This document shows positions 32,885 to 40,206 of a stretch of DNA of 64,000 nt, one piece after another; position 1 is the first letter of the stretch; every line of letters begins with the position of its first letter. The notes below the pieces were generated by a model, which was not told where the DNA came from, made no database searches, and saw nothing but the letters and a program-made list of their open reading frames with translations. Source of the stretch: Flagellimonas oceani (GTDB lineage: Bacteria > Bacteroidota > Bacteroidia > Flavobacteriales > Flavobacteriaceae); NCBI RefSeq assembly GCF_011068285.1, contig NZ_CP049616.1, positions 3,430,001 to 3,494,000 on the forward strand, read 5' to 3'. Position numbers and translations under genes: made by a program.

Positions 32885-33352
32885 TTAGAATGGTAGATCA
32901 TCCTCTTCTTCAGAATTATCTATTGGTGCCGTAGAATTTTGGTCGTTGCCGGGCTCCTGGTAATTGGATGGCGAGGAACCTGAACCGGAAGATTGTGCAT
33001 TCGCCATGCTTTCCTTCTTGGTCGTTAAAAAGGTAAAATCTTGCACGTGCACCTCGGTAGTGTACCGCATATTGCCGTCCTCACCTTGCCATTGCCTGTT
33101 TTTTAAACGGCCCTCTACGTAAACTTTATCTCCCTTACTGAGATATTTTTCACATATTTCCGCTCCCTTGTTCCGCACTACAATGTTGTGCCAATCCGTA
33201 TTGGTGACCCTTTCGCCCGTTTGCCTATTGGTATAGGTCTCGTTCGTGGCCAAAGGAAATCTGCCGATACAGTTGCCTCCTTCAAAATAGTGCATTTTTA
33301 CTTCGTCTCCCAAATGCCCGATCAGCATTACTTTGTTCAATGTTCCGCTCAT
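32885..33352 (-). CDS. ssb: Single-stranded DNA-binding protein
   Basis: The 155-residue protein has the OB-fold N-domain (MSGTLNKVMLIGHLGDEV; YVEGRLKNRQW), a Gly/Ser/Asn-rich linker and the acidic C-terminal tip EEEDDLPF that recruits repair and replication partners. It is a typical chromosomal SSB. It lies between mutY (23 bases upstream) and gldE (26 bases downstream). Confidence 0.97.
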   Translation of the reverse strand: MSGTLNKVMLIGHLGDEVKMHYFEGGNCIGRFPLATNETYTNRQTGERVTNTDWHNIVVRNKGAEICEKYLSKGDKVYVEGRLKNRQWQGEDGNMRYTTEVHVQDFTFLTTKKESMANAQSSGSGSSPSNYQEPGNDQNSTAPIDNSEEEDDLPF

Positions 33353-33375
33353 ATCTCTTTAATTAATCAAAAGTA

Positions 33376-34413
33376 CTAAATTTTCAATGTCCTGATAAAA
33401 TCTGCTATCAAAACTGGTACAGGAAAACCTCCGATTTCTTTCCAAGGTGTCCCTCCCTTTAATATATCAGAAGTTTTTAGGATCCAAAATTGTGTGTGCA
33501 AATGTTGGTGTGACAGTTTGTGCACCACGGGTTCATTATTATATAATGATAGGGATTCTGTTTTTGGAAGGTTATTTTTTTTATTGATCAAGGGCCTCAA
33601 TGCTTCGGCCTGAAGCATTTTCTCCGATTCCACCAACGGAAATTGGTACAAATTCTGCCAAATGCCCTTTCCTGTGCGTTGCTCCAAAATGGTATTGCCC
33701 TCATCGTCCAGGAACACCAAAAAATTAAAGTAACGGTTCCGAACCTTCGTTTTGTTCAACTTTACGGGAAGCTGGTCCACTTTGTTCTCTTGGAGCGCAA
33801 CACAACTTTCCTGTAGCGGGCACAACAAACAGTACGGTTTTTTTGGAGCACATTGTATGGCACCGAACTCCATTATCCCTTGATTGTAGTCCCTAATGTT
33901 CTCCGCATCCATCACTTCGCGGGCGAGTTCCTTAAAATAGTTGATGCCCTGTGTGCTATTAATAGGTATATCAATTCCAAAATATCGTGACAAAACACGG
34001 TACACATTTCCGTCCACTACGGGTTCCGGAACATCAAAACAGAAAGATGCAATGGCACTTGCCGTGTAATCGCCCACTCCTTTTAACGATTTTAATCCCT
34101 TGTACGTTTCTGGAAACTTCCCGTCGAAATCATCCACCACCATCCTTGCCGTAGCGTGCAAATTGCGTGCCCGGGAATAATACCCGAGCCCTTGCCACAG
34201 CTTCAACACCTGTTCCTCGGGCGCATTGGCAAGGTCGTAAACGGTTGGAAAAGCGTCCACGAAGCTGTAATAGTAGGGCATTCCCTGGGCAACGCGGGTC
34301 TGCTGGAGAATAATTTCCGATAGCCAAACTTTGTAGGGGTCACGTGTTTTTCTCCAAGGGAGATCGCGTTGGTGTTCACGGTACCAATTCAGTATTTTTG
34401 GGGCAAAATTCAT
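33376..34413 (-). CDS. mutY: A/G-specific adenine glycosylase MutY
   Basis: The 345-residue enzyme has the catalytic Glu region LSEIILQQTRV, the helix-hairpin-helix LKGVGDYTASAIASFCF with catalytic Asp in PVVDGNVYRVLSR, the [4Fe-4S] cluster Cys CAPKKPYCLLCPLQESC (four Cys spaced 6-2-5) and a C-terminal NUDIX-like domain (GNTILEQRTGKGIWQNL) that recognises 8-oxoguanine. It removes A mispaired with 8-oxoG. First gene of the mutY-ssb-gldE-gldD block; divergent from HU. Confidence 0.97.
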   Translation of the reverse strand: MNFAPKILNWYREHQRDLPWRKTRDPYKVWLSEIILQQTRVAQGMPYYYSFVDAFPTVYDLANAPEEQVLKLWQGLGYYSRARNLHATARMVVDDFDGKFPETYKGLKSLKGVGDYTASAIASFCFDVPEPVVDGNVYRVLSRYFGIDIPINSTQGINYFKELAREVMDAENIRDYNQGIMEFGAIQCAPKKPYCLLCPLQESCVALQENKVDQLPVKLNKTKVRNRYFNFLVFLDDEGNTILEQRTGKGIWQNLYQFPLVESEKMLQAEALRPLINKKNNLPKTESLSLYNNEPVVHKLSHQHLHTQFWILKTSDILKGGTPWKEIGGFPVPVLIADFIRTLKI

Positions 34414-34494
34414 CTAAGAAAGTAATAAAGCCCAAATGTATCAGTTTATATACTTAAAATTAAAGGGTTAAAGGGAAAGATTAATTATAATGTT

Positions 34495-34502
34495 TATATT
34501 TG
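34495..34502 (+). promoter_or_regulatory. -7 box TATATTTG of the HU gene
   Basis: Exact TAnnTTTG match followed by GCAAGCCGAAAAAA, 35 bases before the start codon. The -33 box is weak. Confidence 0.6.
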
Positions 34503-34537
34503 CAAGCCGAAAAAAATTAGAAAATTAATATTACAAA

Positions 34538-34828
34538 ATGACGAAAGCAGATATTGTAACTAGGATCTCGGAGAAACTAGGTATTGAAAAAGGAGATGTG
34601 CAAGCGACAGTGGAATCCTTTATGGAAGAGGTAAAATCATCCTTGGAGAATGGTGATAATGTTTATTTAAGAGGTTTTGGTAGCTTTATCATCAAGACCA
34701 GAGCGGAAAAAACAGGTAGGAACATTTCCAAGAACACTACCATTAAAATTCCAGCACACAATATTCCTGCATTCAAGCCGGCCAAAGTATTTGTGGAAGG
34801 CGTAAAAACTAATGTACAAGTAAAATAA
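34538..34828 (+). CDS. hup: HU-family DNA-binding protein
   Basis: The 96-residue protein is a standard HU/IHF-type chromatin protein: TKADIVTRISEKLGIEK, the hinge FGSFIIKTRAEKTGRNI and the arm-tip Pro region IKIPAHNIPAFKPAK. It binds and bends DNA as a dimer. It is divergent from mutY and about 30 bases upstream of the 29-residue basic gene, so these two may share a transcript. Confidence 0.97.
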   Translation: MTKADIVTRISEKLGIEKGDVQATVESFMEEVKSSLENGDNVYLRGFGSFIIKTRAEKTGRNISKNTTIKIPAHNIPAFKPAKVFVEGVKTNVQVK

Positions 34829-34857
34829 TATAATTAACAACACTAAAGCAAGAGCAT

Positions 34858-34947
34858 ATGCCGAGTGGAAAGAAAAGAAAAAGACATAAGGTAGCGACGC
34901 ACAAGCGTAAGAAACGCAGAAGAGCTAACCGACACAAGAAAAAGTAG
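34858..34947 (+). CDS. 29-residue Lys/Arg-rich protein, AURKAIP1/COX24-like, possible ribosomal protein
   Basis: The frame encodes MPSGKKRKRHKVATHKRKKR and a second basic block ending RANRHKKK, nearly all Lys, Arg and His. Very short basic proteins of this pattern are annotated in Bacteroidota as AURKAIP1/COX24-domain proteins, related to mitochondrial small-subunit protein mS38; a ribosomal role is a reasonable inference. It is 29 bases downstream of the HU stop. The stop codon lies inside the left arm of a perfect terminator hairpin, so coding and termination signals overlap. It is too short for most gene finders. Confidence 0.82.
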   Translation: MPSGKKRKRHKVATHKRKKRRRANRHKKK

Positions 34948-34968
34948 TTGTTTCAACTACTTTTTCGT
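34939..34968 (+). terminator. Terminator overlapping the end of the 29-residue gene
   Basis: AAAAAGTAGTTG pairs with CAACTACTTTTT around TTT. The stop codon TAG at 34945-34947 is in the left arm. Confidence 0.88.
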
Positions 34969-35015
34969 TTTACCCAATTACGTTCTTTGACATAGAGATT
35001 CAAGAAACGAATTTC

Positions 35016-35088
35016 AATCGGTCCGAAAAATGGCCGATTCCATATATTGTTTAATCATTTATCCCAAAATTATTCATGTGGGATAAAT
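35016..35088 (+). promoter_or_regulatory. Two hairpins in the rng leader
   Basis: Hairpin 1: AATCGG (35016-35021) with CCGATT (35034-35039), plus an inner CC/GG pair. Hairpin 2: ATTTATCCCA (35057-35066) with TGGGATAAAT (35079-35088), perfect over 10 bp with a 12-base loop. The second ends 14 bases before the GTG start of RNase G. Confidence 0.55.
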
Positions 35089-35102
35089 AAAAATCGATTC
35101 AG

Positions 35103-36653
35103 GTGAATAGAGAATTAATAGTAAGATCTACGCCGGAAGCAGTCGATTTTGCCTTATTAAAGGATGGAAAATTAGTAGAATTACACAAGGAAGAGGACAA
35201 CAACAACTTTTCCGTAGGGGATATCTTCCTAGCCAAGATAAGAAAACCCGTTACAGGCCTTAATGCAGCATTTGTCAATGTAGGTTATGAAAAAGATGCT
35301 TTCCTGCACTACCATGACCTGGGCCCGCAACTGTCCTCCATGTTGAAATTCATTAAAAAAGCTAGAACAGGGAAACTCAAAGATTATTCCCTTAGAAATT
35401 TTCCATTTGAAAAAGACATTGACAAGAATGGCAGCATCAACGATGTGTTGAAGGCCAATCAGTCATTACTGGTACAAATAGTAAAAGAACCCATCTCAAC
35501 AAAGGGGCCAAGAATCAGCTCAGAGCTTTCCATAGCCGGGCGCTTTCTGGTCATGGTACCTTTTTCCGATAGAGTCTCGGTATCACAAAAAATAGCGAGC
35601 AAGGAAGAAAAGGACAGACTTATTAGACTTGTAAAAAGTATTAAGCCCAAGGGATTTGGAGTAATTATACGTACCGTAGCAGAAGGCAAAAAGGTTGCAG
35701 AACTGGACAAAGATCTTCAGAACTTGTTTTCCAAATGGACAAACATGAGCAAGAAATTGCAGCGGGCGTCGCATCCATCCAAAGTTTTGGTGGAACTGAA
35801 CAGGGCGTCATCCATCCTTAGGGATGTCTTCAACGATTCCTTCACAGGAATACATGTTGATGAAGAAACACTCTACAACCAGATCAAGGATTATTTGCAT
35901 GAAATTGCACCAGAAAAAGAATCCATTGTAAAGTTGTACACCGGTCCGGCCCCAATTTTTGAAAAATTCGGGATAGAGCGTCAAATAAAGACCTCTTTTG
36001 GCCGAACAGCATCCATGAGCCGCGGGGCTTACCTTGTTATTGAGCATACCGAAGCGTTACACGTAATAGACGTAAACAGTGGCAATCGCTCCAACAAGGC
36101 CAAAAATCAAGAGGATACCGCCCTGGAAGTAAACCTTTTGGCCGCAACCGAAATTGCAAGACAATTAAGACTGCGCGACATGGGCGGAATTATTGTCATT
36201 GATTTTATTGATATGACCAAAGGTGACCACAGACGAAAGTTGTTCGACCACCTTAGGGACGAAATGAAGGACGACAGGGCCAAGCACAAGATTTTGCCGC
36301 CCAGTAAGTTTGGACTTGTACAGATTACAAGACAGCGCGTACGTCCGGAAATGAATATCAAAACCAGTGAGGAAAACCCGAACCTATCGGGTGCCGAGGT
36401 GGAAGCTCCCATTGTCTTGATAGACAAGATCCAAGTGGATTTGGAGCGTATCCTTAAGCGAAACCAAAAAATAAACGGACTTGTATTGAACATACATCCA
36501 TTTATTGCGGCCTACCTTACCAAAGGATTCCCATCTATTCGTTCCAAGTGGTTCAAAACCCATAAAAAGTGGGTTAAAATTCAACCCAGGGATGCTTACA
36601 AGTACCTTGAATATAGTTTCAAGGACAAAGACGGCAAGAAAATTCAAATATAA
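35103..36653 (+). CDS. rng: Ribonuclease E/G family protein, RNase G type
   Basis: The 516-residue protein has an S1 RNA-binding region (SVGDIFLAKIRKPVTGLNAAF), the RNase H-like domain and the catalytic metal site with Asp in HVIDVNSGNR and IVIDFIDM. Its length matches RNase G, without the long RNase E scaffold. It starts with GTG at 35103; no ATG in this frame lies near the family start. Two hairpins in the leader may allow self-cleavage control, a known theme in RNase E. It has its own terminator and is upstream of recX. Confidence 0.96.
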   Translation: MNRELIVRSTPEAVDFALLKDGKLVELHKEEDNNNFSVGDIFLAKIRKPVTGLNAAFVNVGYEKDAFLHYHDLGPQLSSMLKFIKKARTGKLKDYSLRNFPFEKDIDKNGSINDVLKANQSLLVQIVKEPISTKGPRISSELSIAGRFLVMVPFSDRVSVSQKIASKEEKDRLIRLVKSIKPKGFGVIIRTVAEGKKVAELDKDLQNLFSKWTNMSKKLQRASHPSKVLVELNRASSILRDVFNDSFTGIHVDEETLYNQIKDYLHEIAPEKESIVKLYTGPAPIFEKFGIERQIKTSFGRTASMSRGAYLVIEHTEALHVIDVNSGNRSNKAKNQEDTALEVNLLAATEIARQLRLRDMGGIIVIDFIDMTKGDHRRKLFDHLRDEMKDDRAKHKILPPSKFGLVQITRQRVRPEMNIKTSEENPNLSGAEVEAPIVLIDKIQVDLERILKRNQKINGLVLNIHPFIAAYLTKGFPSIRSKWFKTHKKWVKIQPRDAYKYLEYSFKDKDGKKIQI

Positions 36654-36657
36654 TAAG

Positions 36658-36688
36658 AAGCGACTCCAGAAATGGGGTCGCTTTTTTT
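36658..36688 (+). terminator. Terminator after rng
   Basis: AAGCGACTCC/GGGGTCGCTT stem (one G-U) followed by a T-run, just past the rng stop codon. Confidence 0.88.
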
Positions 36689-36708
36689 GTTTTATGTACT
36701 TTTGATAT

Positions 36709-37182
36709 ATGAACCATACCAAAACCTACACCTTGGACGAGGCCACCAAAAAGATGGAAAGCTACTGCGCTTACCAAGAGCGCTGCCACAAAGAGGTTAT
36801 GGAAAAATTAAAGGGGATGAACATGATTCCGGTGGCCATAGATCAAATAATGGGCCATCTGATACAGGAAAACTACCTTAACGAAGAGCGTTTTGCCAAA
36901 GCCTTTGCCAGAGGCAAGTTCAGCATCAAAAAATGGGGAGCCAATAGAATCGTGAGGGAATTGAAGTTCAGGGACATCTCCCTCTACAACATTAAAAGTG
37001 CGTTGGCCGAAATACAGAATGAAGATTATTTGAAAACCTTTGATGAGCTTGCCAAAAAACGATTGAGCCAAATAACGGAGAAGAACCCTTTCAAGAAAAA
37101 AAAGAAATTAGCCGACTACCTTCTTTACCGCGGCTGGGAAAGTCATTTGGTATACGAAAAAGCGAACGAGCTCATCAAATAG
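36709..37182 (+). CDS. recX: RecX family regulatory protein
   Basis: The 157-residue protein has the RecX three-helix repeats: YCAYQERCHKEVMEKL, YLNEERFAKAFARGKFSIKKWG and the C-terminal LLYRGWESHLVYEKAN. RecX modulates RecA filament growth. The neighbours are rng upstream and a cupin gene convergent, two bases from its stop. A terminator lies upstream, so it has its own promoter or depends on read-through. Confidence 0.93.
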   Translation: MNHTKTYTLDEATKKMESYCAYQERCHKEVMEKLKGMNMIPVAIDQIMGHLIQENYLNEERFAKAFARGKFSIKKWGANRIVRELKFRDISLYNIKSALAEIQNEDYLKTFDELAKKRLSQITEKNPFKKKKKLADYLLYRGWESHLVYEKANELIK

Positions 37183-37183
37183 A

Positions 37184-38053
37184 TCAATCCTGTAACAATA
37201 ATTTTTGTGTCCGTTCCACGGCCTTTTTGTTTTTCCAGTCAATCCATTGTTGCCCTTTAAGTTTGCGCATCAGGTTATCAAAATGTCTCATCACAAAAAT
37301 GTTGTACACTGCCTTGCTCAAATTTTTGGGCTTTCGGGCAATTGCCCTTAAACTCATAGAGAAACCGGGGGTTATGTATTTCATGTGGTGCCAATACCCC
37401 TCGGGTATGTACAGCACATTACCATGCTCCAACTGGGCAACATGCCCTTTGGCGTGCTGTAGTGCAGGCCATTTGTCCAAATCGGGGGCGGCAAAATCGA
37501 TATCCTCCCGTGTAATCAAGGAGTGTGGAATCTTGTACAGAAACTTGGTCTCGTCCTGACTGAATAGAATGCATTGCTTTTTTCCCTCAAAATGAAAGTG
37601 GAATATGTTTGCCAAATCAATGTCGTAGTGCATAAATGTATGGGAATCCTGCCCGCCAAAAAATAGCATGGGCAAACCTTTCATAAGCCGCAGCCCAAAA
37701 TCGGGATACGAAAAATCCTTTTGCAGCTCGGGAACTTCTTTTAAAATGTTCCAGAGAAAAATACGGTATTTGGTAGGCCCACTTTTGAGCAGGTCCACAT
37801 AATCGGCCATCTTCATTTTGGCATGTGGCTCGTTGAAGCCTTCGTCGTGCTTAACGGGACGGTCATCATATAATGGAACCTCCTTGTCGCCCGCAATTTC
37901 CTTCATATAGTCAAGGCTCCACTTGGAATAAGCCGGCCAATCCTCAATAAAGCGTTCGATTACAACAGGCTTTTGGGGCTTGAAATATTTTTGGATAAAC
38001 TCTTTCTTCGAAAGGGTCTTCTCCCGAGGTATCTGTTCAAGGTTCAGCTTCAA
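37184..38053 (-). CDS. Cupin-like JmjC-domain protein
   Basis: The 289-residue protein has a JmjC/cupin_8 domain: the metal-binding HxD at THFMHYDID-like segment (here SHTFMHYDIDLANIF) and a later His in GYWHHMKY, with LEHGNVLYIPEGYW. Such proteins are Fe(II)/2-oxoglutarate-dependent hydroxylases that modify proteins or small molecules; substrate not known. The family is common in Flavobacteria next to DNA-repair or translation genes. It ends two bases from recX. Confidence 0.9.
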   Translation of the reverse strand: MKLNLEQIPREKTLSKKEFIQKYFKPQKPVVIERFIEDWPAYSKWSLDYMKEIAGDKEVPLYDDRPVKHDEGFNEPHAKMKMADYVDLLKSGPTKYRIFLWNILKEVPELQKDFSYPDFGLRLMKGLPMLFFGGQDSHTFMHYDIDLANIFHFHFEGKKQCILFSQDETKFLYKIPHSLITREDIDFAAPDLDKWPALQHAKGHVAQLEHGNVLYIPEGYWHHMKYITPGFSMSLRAIARKPKNLSKAVYNIFVMRHFDNLMRKLKGQQWIDWKNKKAVERTQKLLLQD

Positions 38054-38110
38054 AATTTCAAGGAATTTGAAATCGCTAAATTACTAAAAGGTTTTTAAAT
38101 GTTTAATAAT

Positions 38111-38251
38111 CTATTCCTTGGAAACCAGTTTGCCTTTCGCTTTCGCAACTTCGTTTCTTTTGATTGTGTGCCCAGGACGAGACCATTTTGGGTTTTCAGC
38201 TTGTGGTGTAAATCGAGATGTATCCACGCCAACTGGTTTTTGGCCCTCCAT
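38111..38251 (-). CDS. 46-residue small protein downstream of a TonB receptor
   Basis: The frame starts at ATG 38249-38251, 12 bases after the stop codon of the TonB receptor, and encodes MEGQKPVGVDTSRFTPQAEN followed by a basic C-terminus (KRNEVAKAKGKLVSKE). It is hydrophilic, with no signal peptide, and its codon use matches the neighbours. The close spacing suggests co-translation with the receptor. No family is recognised. A shorter shadow frame on the same strand (38095-38298) overlaps it but is in another frame and lacks a sensible start context. Confidence 0.55.
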   Translation of the reverse strand: MEGQKPVGVDTSRFTPQAENPKWSRPGHTIKRNEVAKAKGKLVSKE

Positions 38252-38263
38252 GGGTTGTTGCGC

Positions 38264-40093
38264 TTATTTAAAACTATATCGCAAACCAAATAGAACATTG
38301 CTCGGCGGCATAGGTATAAAGCCGGATTCTATATAATCTGCATCGAAAATATTATTTGCGGTAATGGTAAACTCCGCCTGTTTTACCCTAACAGCCAATG
38401 ATGCATCCCAAACATTATATGTTTGTCCTGTAGTACGTTCTGCATATTTATAGATTATATTCTGACGTACGTTTTTGAACAATTGCGTGCTTAAACGTGT
38501 GGTATATTGGTGTTTTAGCGTGTTTAAAGAGTAACGGGACAATTCTTCGTTCTGGTCTAAAATATTGTCATCCAAAAATGCATAGCCTACACTTAAGGTT
38601 TGTGTAAATTCTTTCAACTTAAAATTATAAGCAGCATCCAACTCTAGGCCCTTAGTATTGACTTCCGTAATATTGGTTGCCACAAATACATCTTCAGAAA
38701 CATCGTTTCTAATAAAATCTATTAGATTGTCTGCGTCGCGATTAAAAACGGCAACGCTGGCATTAAACTTGGGTGTGGTGTACTTTAACCCCAATTCTTG
38801 GGCAAAAGCTTCTTCCGGTTCCAAATCTTCGTTACCAGTTGTAACCGGATCGTTGTAGAACAAATCTGTATACGTTGGTATGCGGTAGGTATAACCAATA
38901 TTACCATATACTTTAAAACTATTGGTAAGGCTATAACCTATATCCAATCCTGGAAAAGCACGAAACTTAAAATCTGAAAAATAGGTCAATGCTACGCCGG
39001 GAGTAATGTCCAGTTTGTTGTCCGCAATGCTAAAACGATGTTCTAAAAACACATTGGACATGAAACGGTTTCGATTGCCCAAGTTGTTGCTCCTAAGGTA
39101 GATTTTAGAAAACTCTACCCCAAAACCCGTGATTCCCAATTTAGAGGCATAAGAAGCATTGGTTTCTACCCCGATCTTGTTGGAAATATGCATGTTCCGG
39201 TAAAAACTTGGTTCGTTTCTTCTTAATAGAAATAAATCTTGATTACGTTTCCAATAAATTCTTGGCTGTATTCTCAGTTTGTTCTTCTTAAAGGTGGTAG
39301 AAAACGCCAAAAGGCTGTTTTGGGTTTCTTCGTACTCGTTAAAAGTGGGATTGGTGGTGTAAAAGTTCTCAGCCCCAAAATTGCGCTCCAAGAAAGAAGC
39401 TGTCATTACAATAGGCTGTGCATTTTTATTGAAAATGCTTTTTAGAAAGTAATTGCCATTATCGTAATCCGAGTTATTTCTATAGCCCTCGGATGTCATT
39501 CTTCCCACATGTATGATATGAGTCGAGTTTTCCTTATCCACACCAGCGGTTGCACTGCCGTTTAATTGTCCAAAAGAACCCGCCTCTACATTTAAGGAAA
39601 CGGAATTGTCCAAATTCTTTTTTGTAATGATATTGATGGCCCCAGAAAAGGCGTTTTGTCCAAAAACCCGAGCTGCGGGACCTTTTATAATTTCTATTCT
39701 TTCTATGACCTCTAATGGCAAAGCCGCGTTCATGGTATGGTGCCCTGTTTGCGCATCGTCCATTTTAACGCCGTCTATCAACAACAAGGTTTGGTCAAAA
39801 CCACCACCTCTTATGTACAAATCTGCTTGGCTGCCACCGGTACCGCGTCTTCTTATATCCACGCCAGCAACTTGTTGCAACAAATCTGCCACATTTATAG
39901 CGGCACTATTTTTAATATCATTGGAAGTGATGATATTTATCGTTCTTGAATTTTCCTTGAAAGGAAGGTTAATTCGGTTTGCGGTCACCACAACTTCGCT
40001 CAGCGAATCTACCTTAACAGCATCGTCCTGTTGTGCTTGTACTTGAAAAGCAACGGCTATTAAAATCGCAAAAGATAAAATTGATTTCTTCAT
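38264..40093 (-). CDS. TonB-dependent receptor, BtuB-like
   Basis: The 609-residue outer-membrane protein has signal peptide SILSFAILIAVAFQVQAQ, TonB box-like SLSEVVVTANR, plug domain (GVDIRRRGTGGSQADLYIRG; IEIIKGPAARVFG) and a beta-barrel ending VLFGLRYSFK. It lacks the carboxypeptidase-like extension and is of the compact BtuB-type. No cobalamin riboswitch is seen in its 96-base upstream region. That region is shared with a divergent MocR-family regulator that is its likely controller. Substrate unknown. Confidence 0.93.
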   Translation of the reverse strand: MKKSILSFAILIAVAFQVQAQQDDAVKVDSLSEVVVTANRINLPFKENSRTINIITSNDIKNSAAINVADLLQQVAGVDIRRRGTGGSQADLYIRGGGFDQTLLLIDGVKMDDAQTGHHTMNAALPLEVIERIEIIKGPAARVFGQNAFSGAINIITKKNLDNSVSLNVEAGSFGQLNGSATAGVDKENSTHIIHVGRMTSEGYRNNSDYDNGNYFLKSIFNKNAQPIVMTASFLERNFGAENFYTTNPTFNEYEETQNSLLAFSTTFKKNKLRIQPRIYWKRNQDLFLLRRNEPSFYRNMHISNKIGVETNASYASKLGITGFGVEFSKIYLRSNNLGNRNRFMSNVFLEHRFSIADNKLDITPGVALTYFSDFKFRAFPGLDIGYSLTNSFKVYGNIGYTYRIPTYTDLFYNDPVTTGNEDLEPEEAFAQELGLKYTTPKFNASVAVFNRDADNLIDFIRNDVSEDVFVATNITEVNTKGLELDAAYNFKLKEFTQTLSVGYAFLDDNILDQNEELSRYSLNTLKHQYTTRLSTQLFKNVRQNIIYKYAERTTGQTYNVWDASLAVRVKQAEFTITANNIFDADYIESGFIPMPPSNVLFGLRYSFK

Positions 40094-40120
40094 TATTTTG
40101 AACTTGTAAGGTATGTTTTT

Positions 40121-40206
40121 AAGTCAGTTAATTTAATGCTGCAAAAGTCCTAACTTTCCGGACGATTAAACTAGTCCAGTTTTAAAACAATGAATAGTCC
40201 GGTTTT
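40121..40206. promoter_or_regulatory. Four direct AGTC repeats between the receptor and MocR genes
   Basis: AGTC followed by a T-rich end occurs at 40122, 40146, 40173 and 40196 (for example TAGTCCAGTTTT and TAGTCCGGTTTT), spaced 24, 27 and 23 bp. MocR proteins bind direct repeats, so these are candidate operators for the divergent pair. Confidence 0.45.

Noticed and set aside
38095..38298. 67-residue minus-strand frame after the BtuB-like receptor
   Set aside because: It overlaps the receptor end and the better-placed 46-residue frame; composition is not protein-like.
40094..40189. Possible cobalamin riboswitch before the BtuB-like receptor
   Set aside because: Only 96 bases, no B12-box wording; the divergent regulator explains control better.
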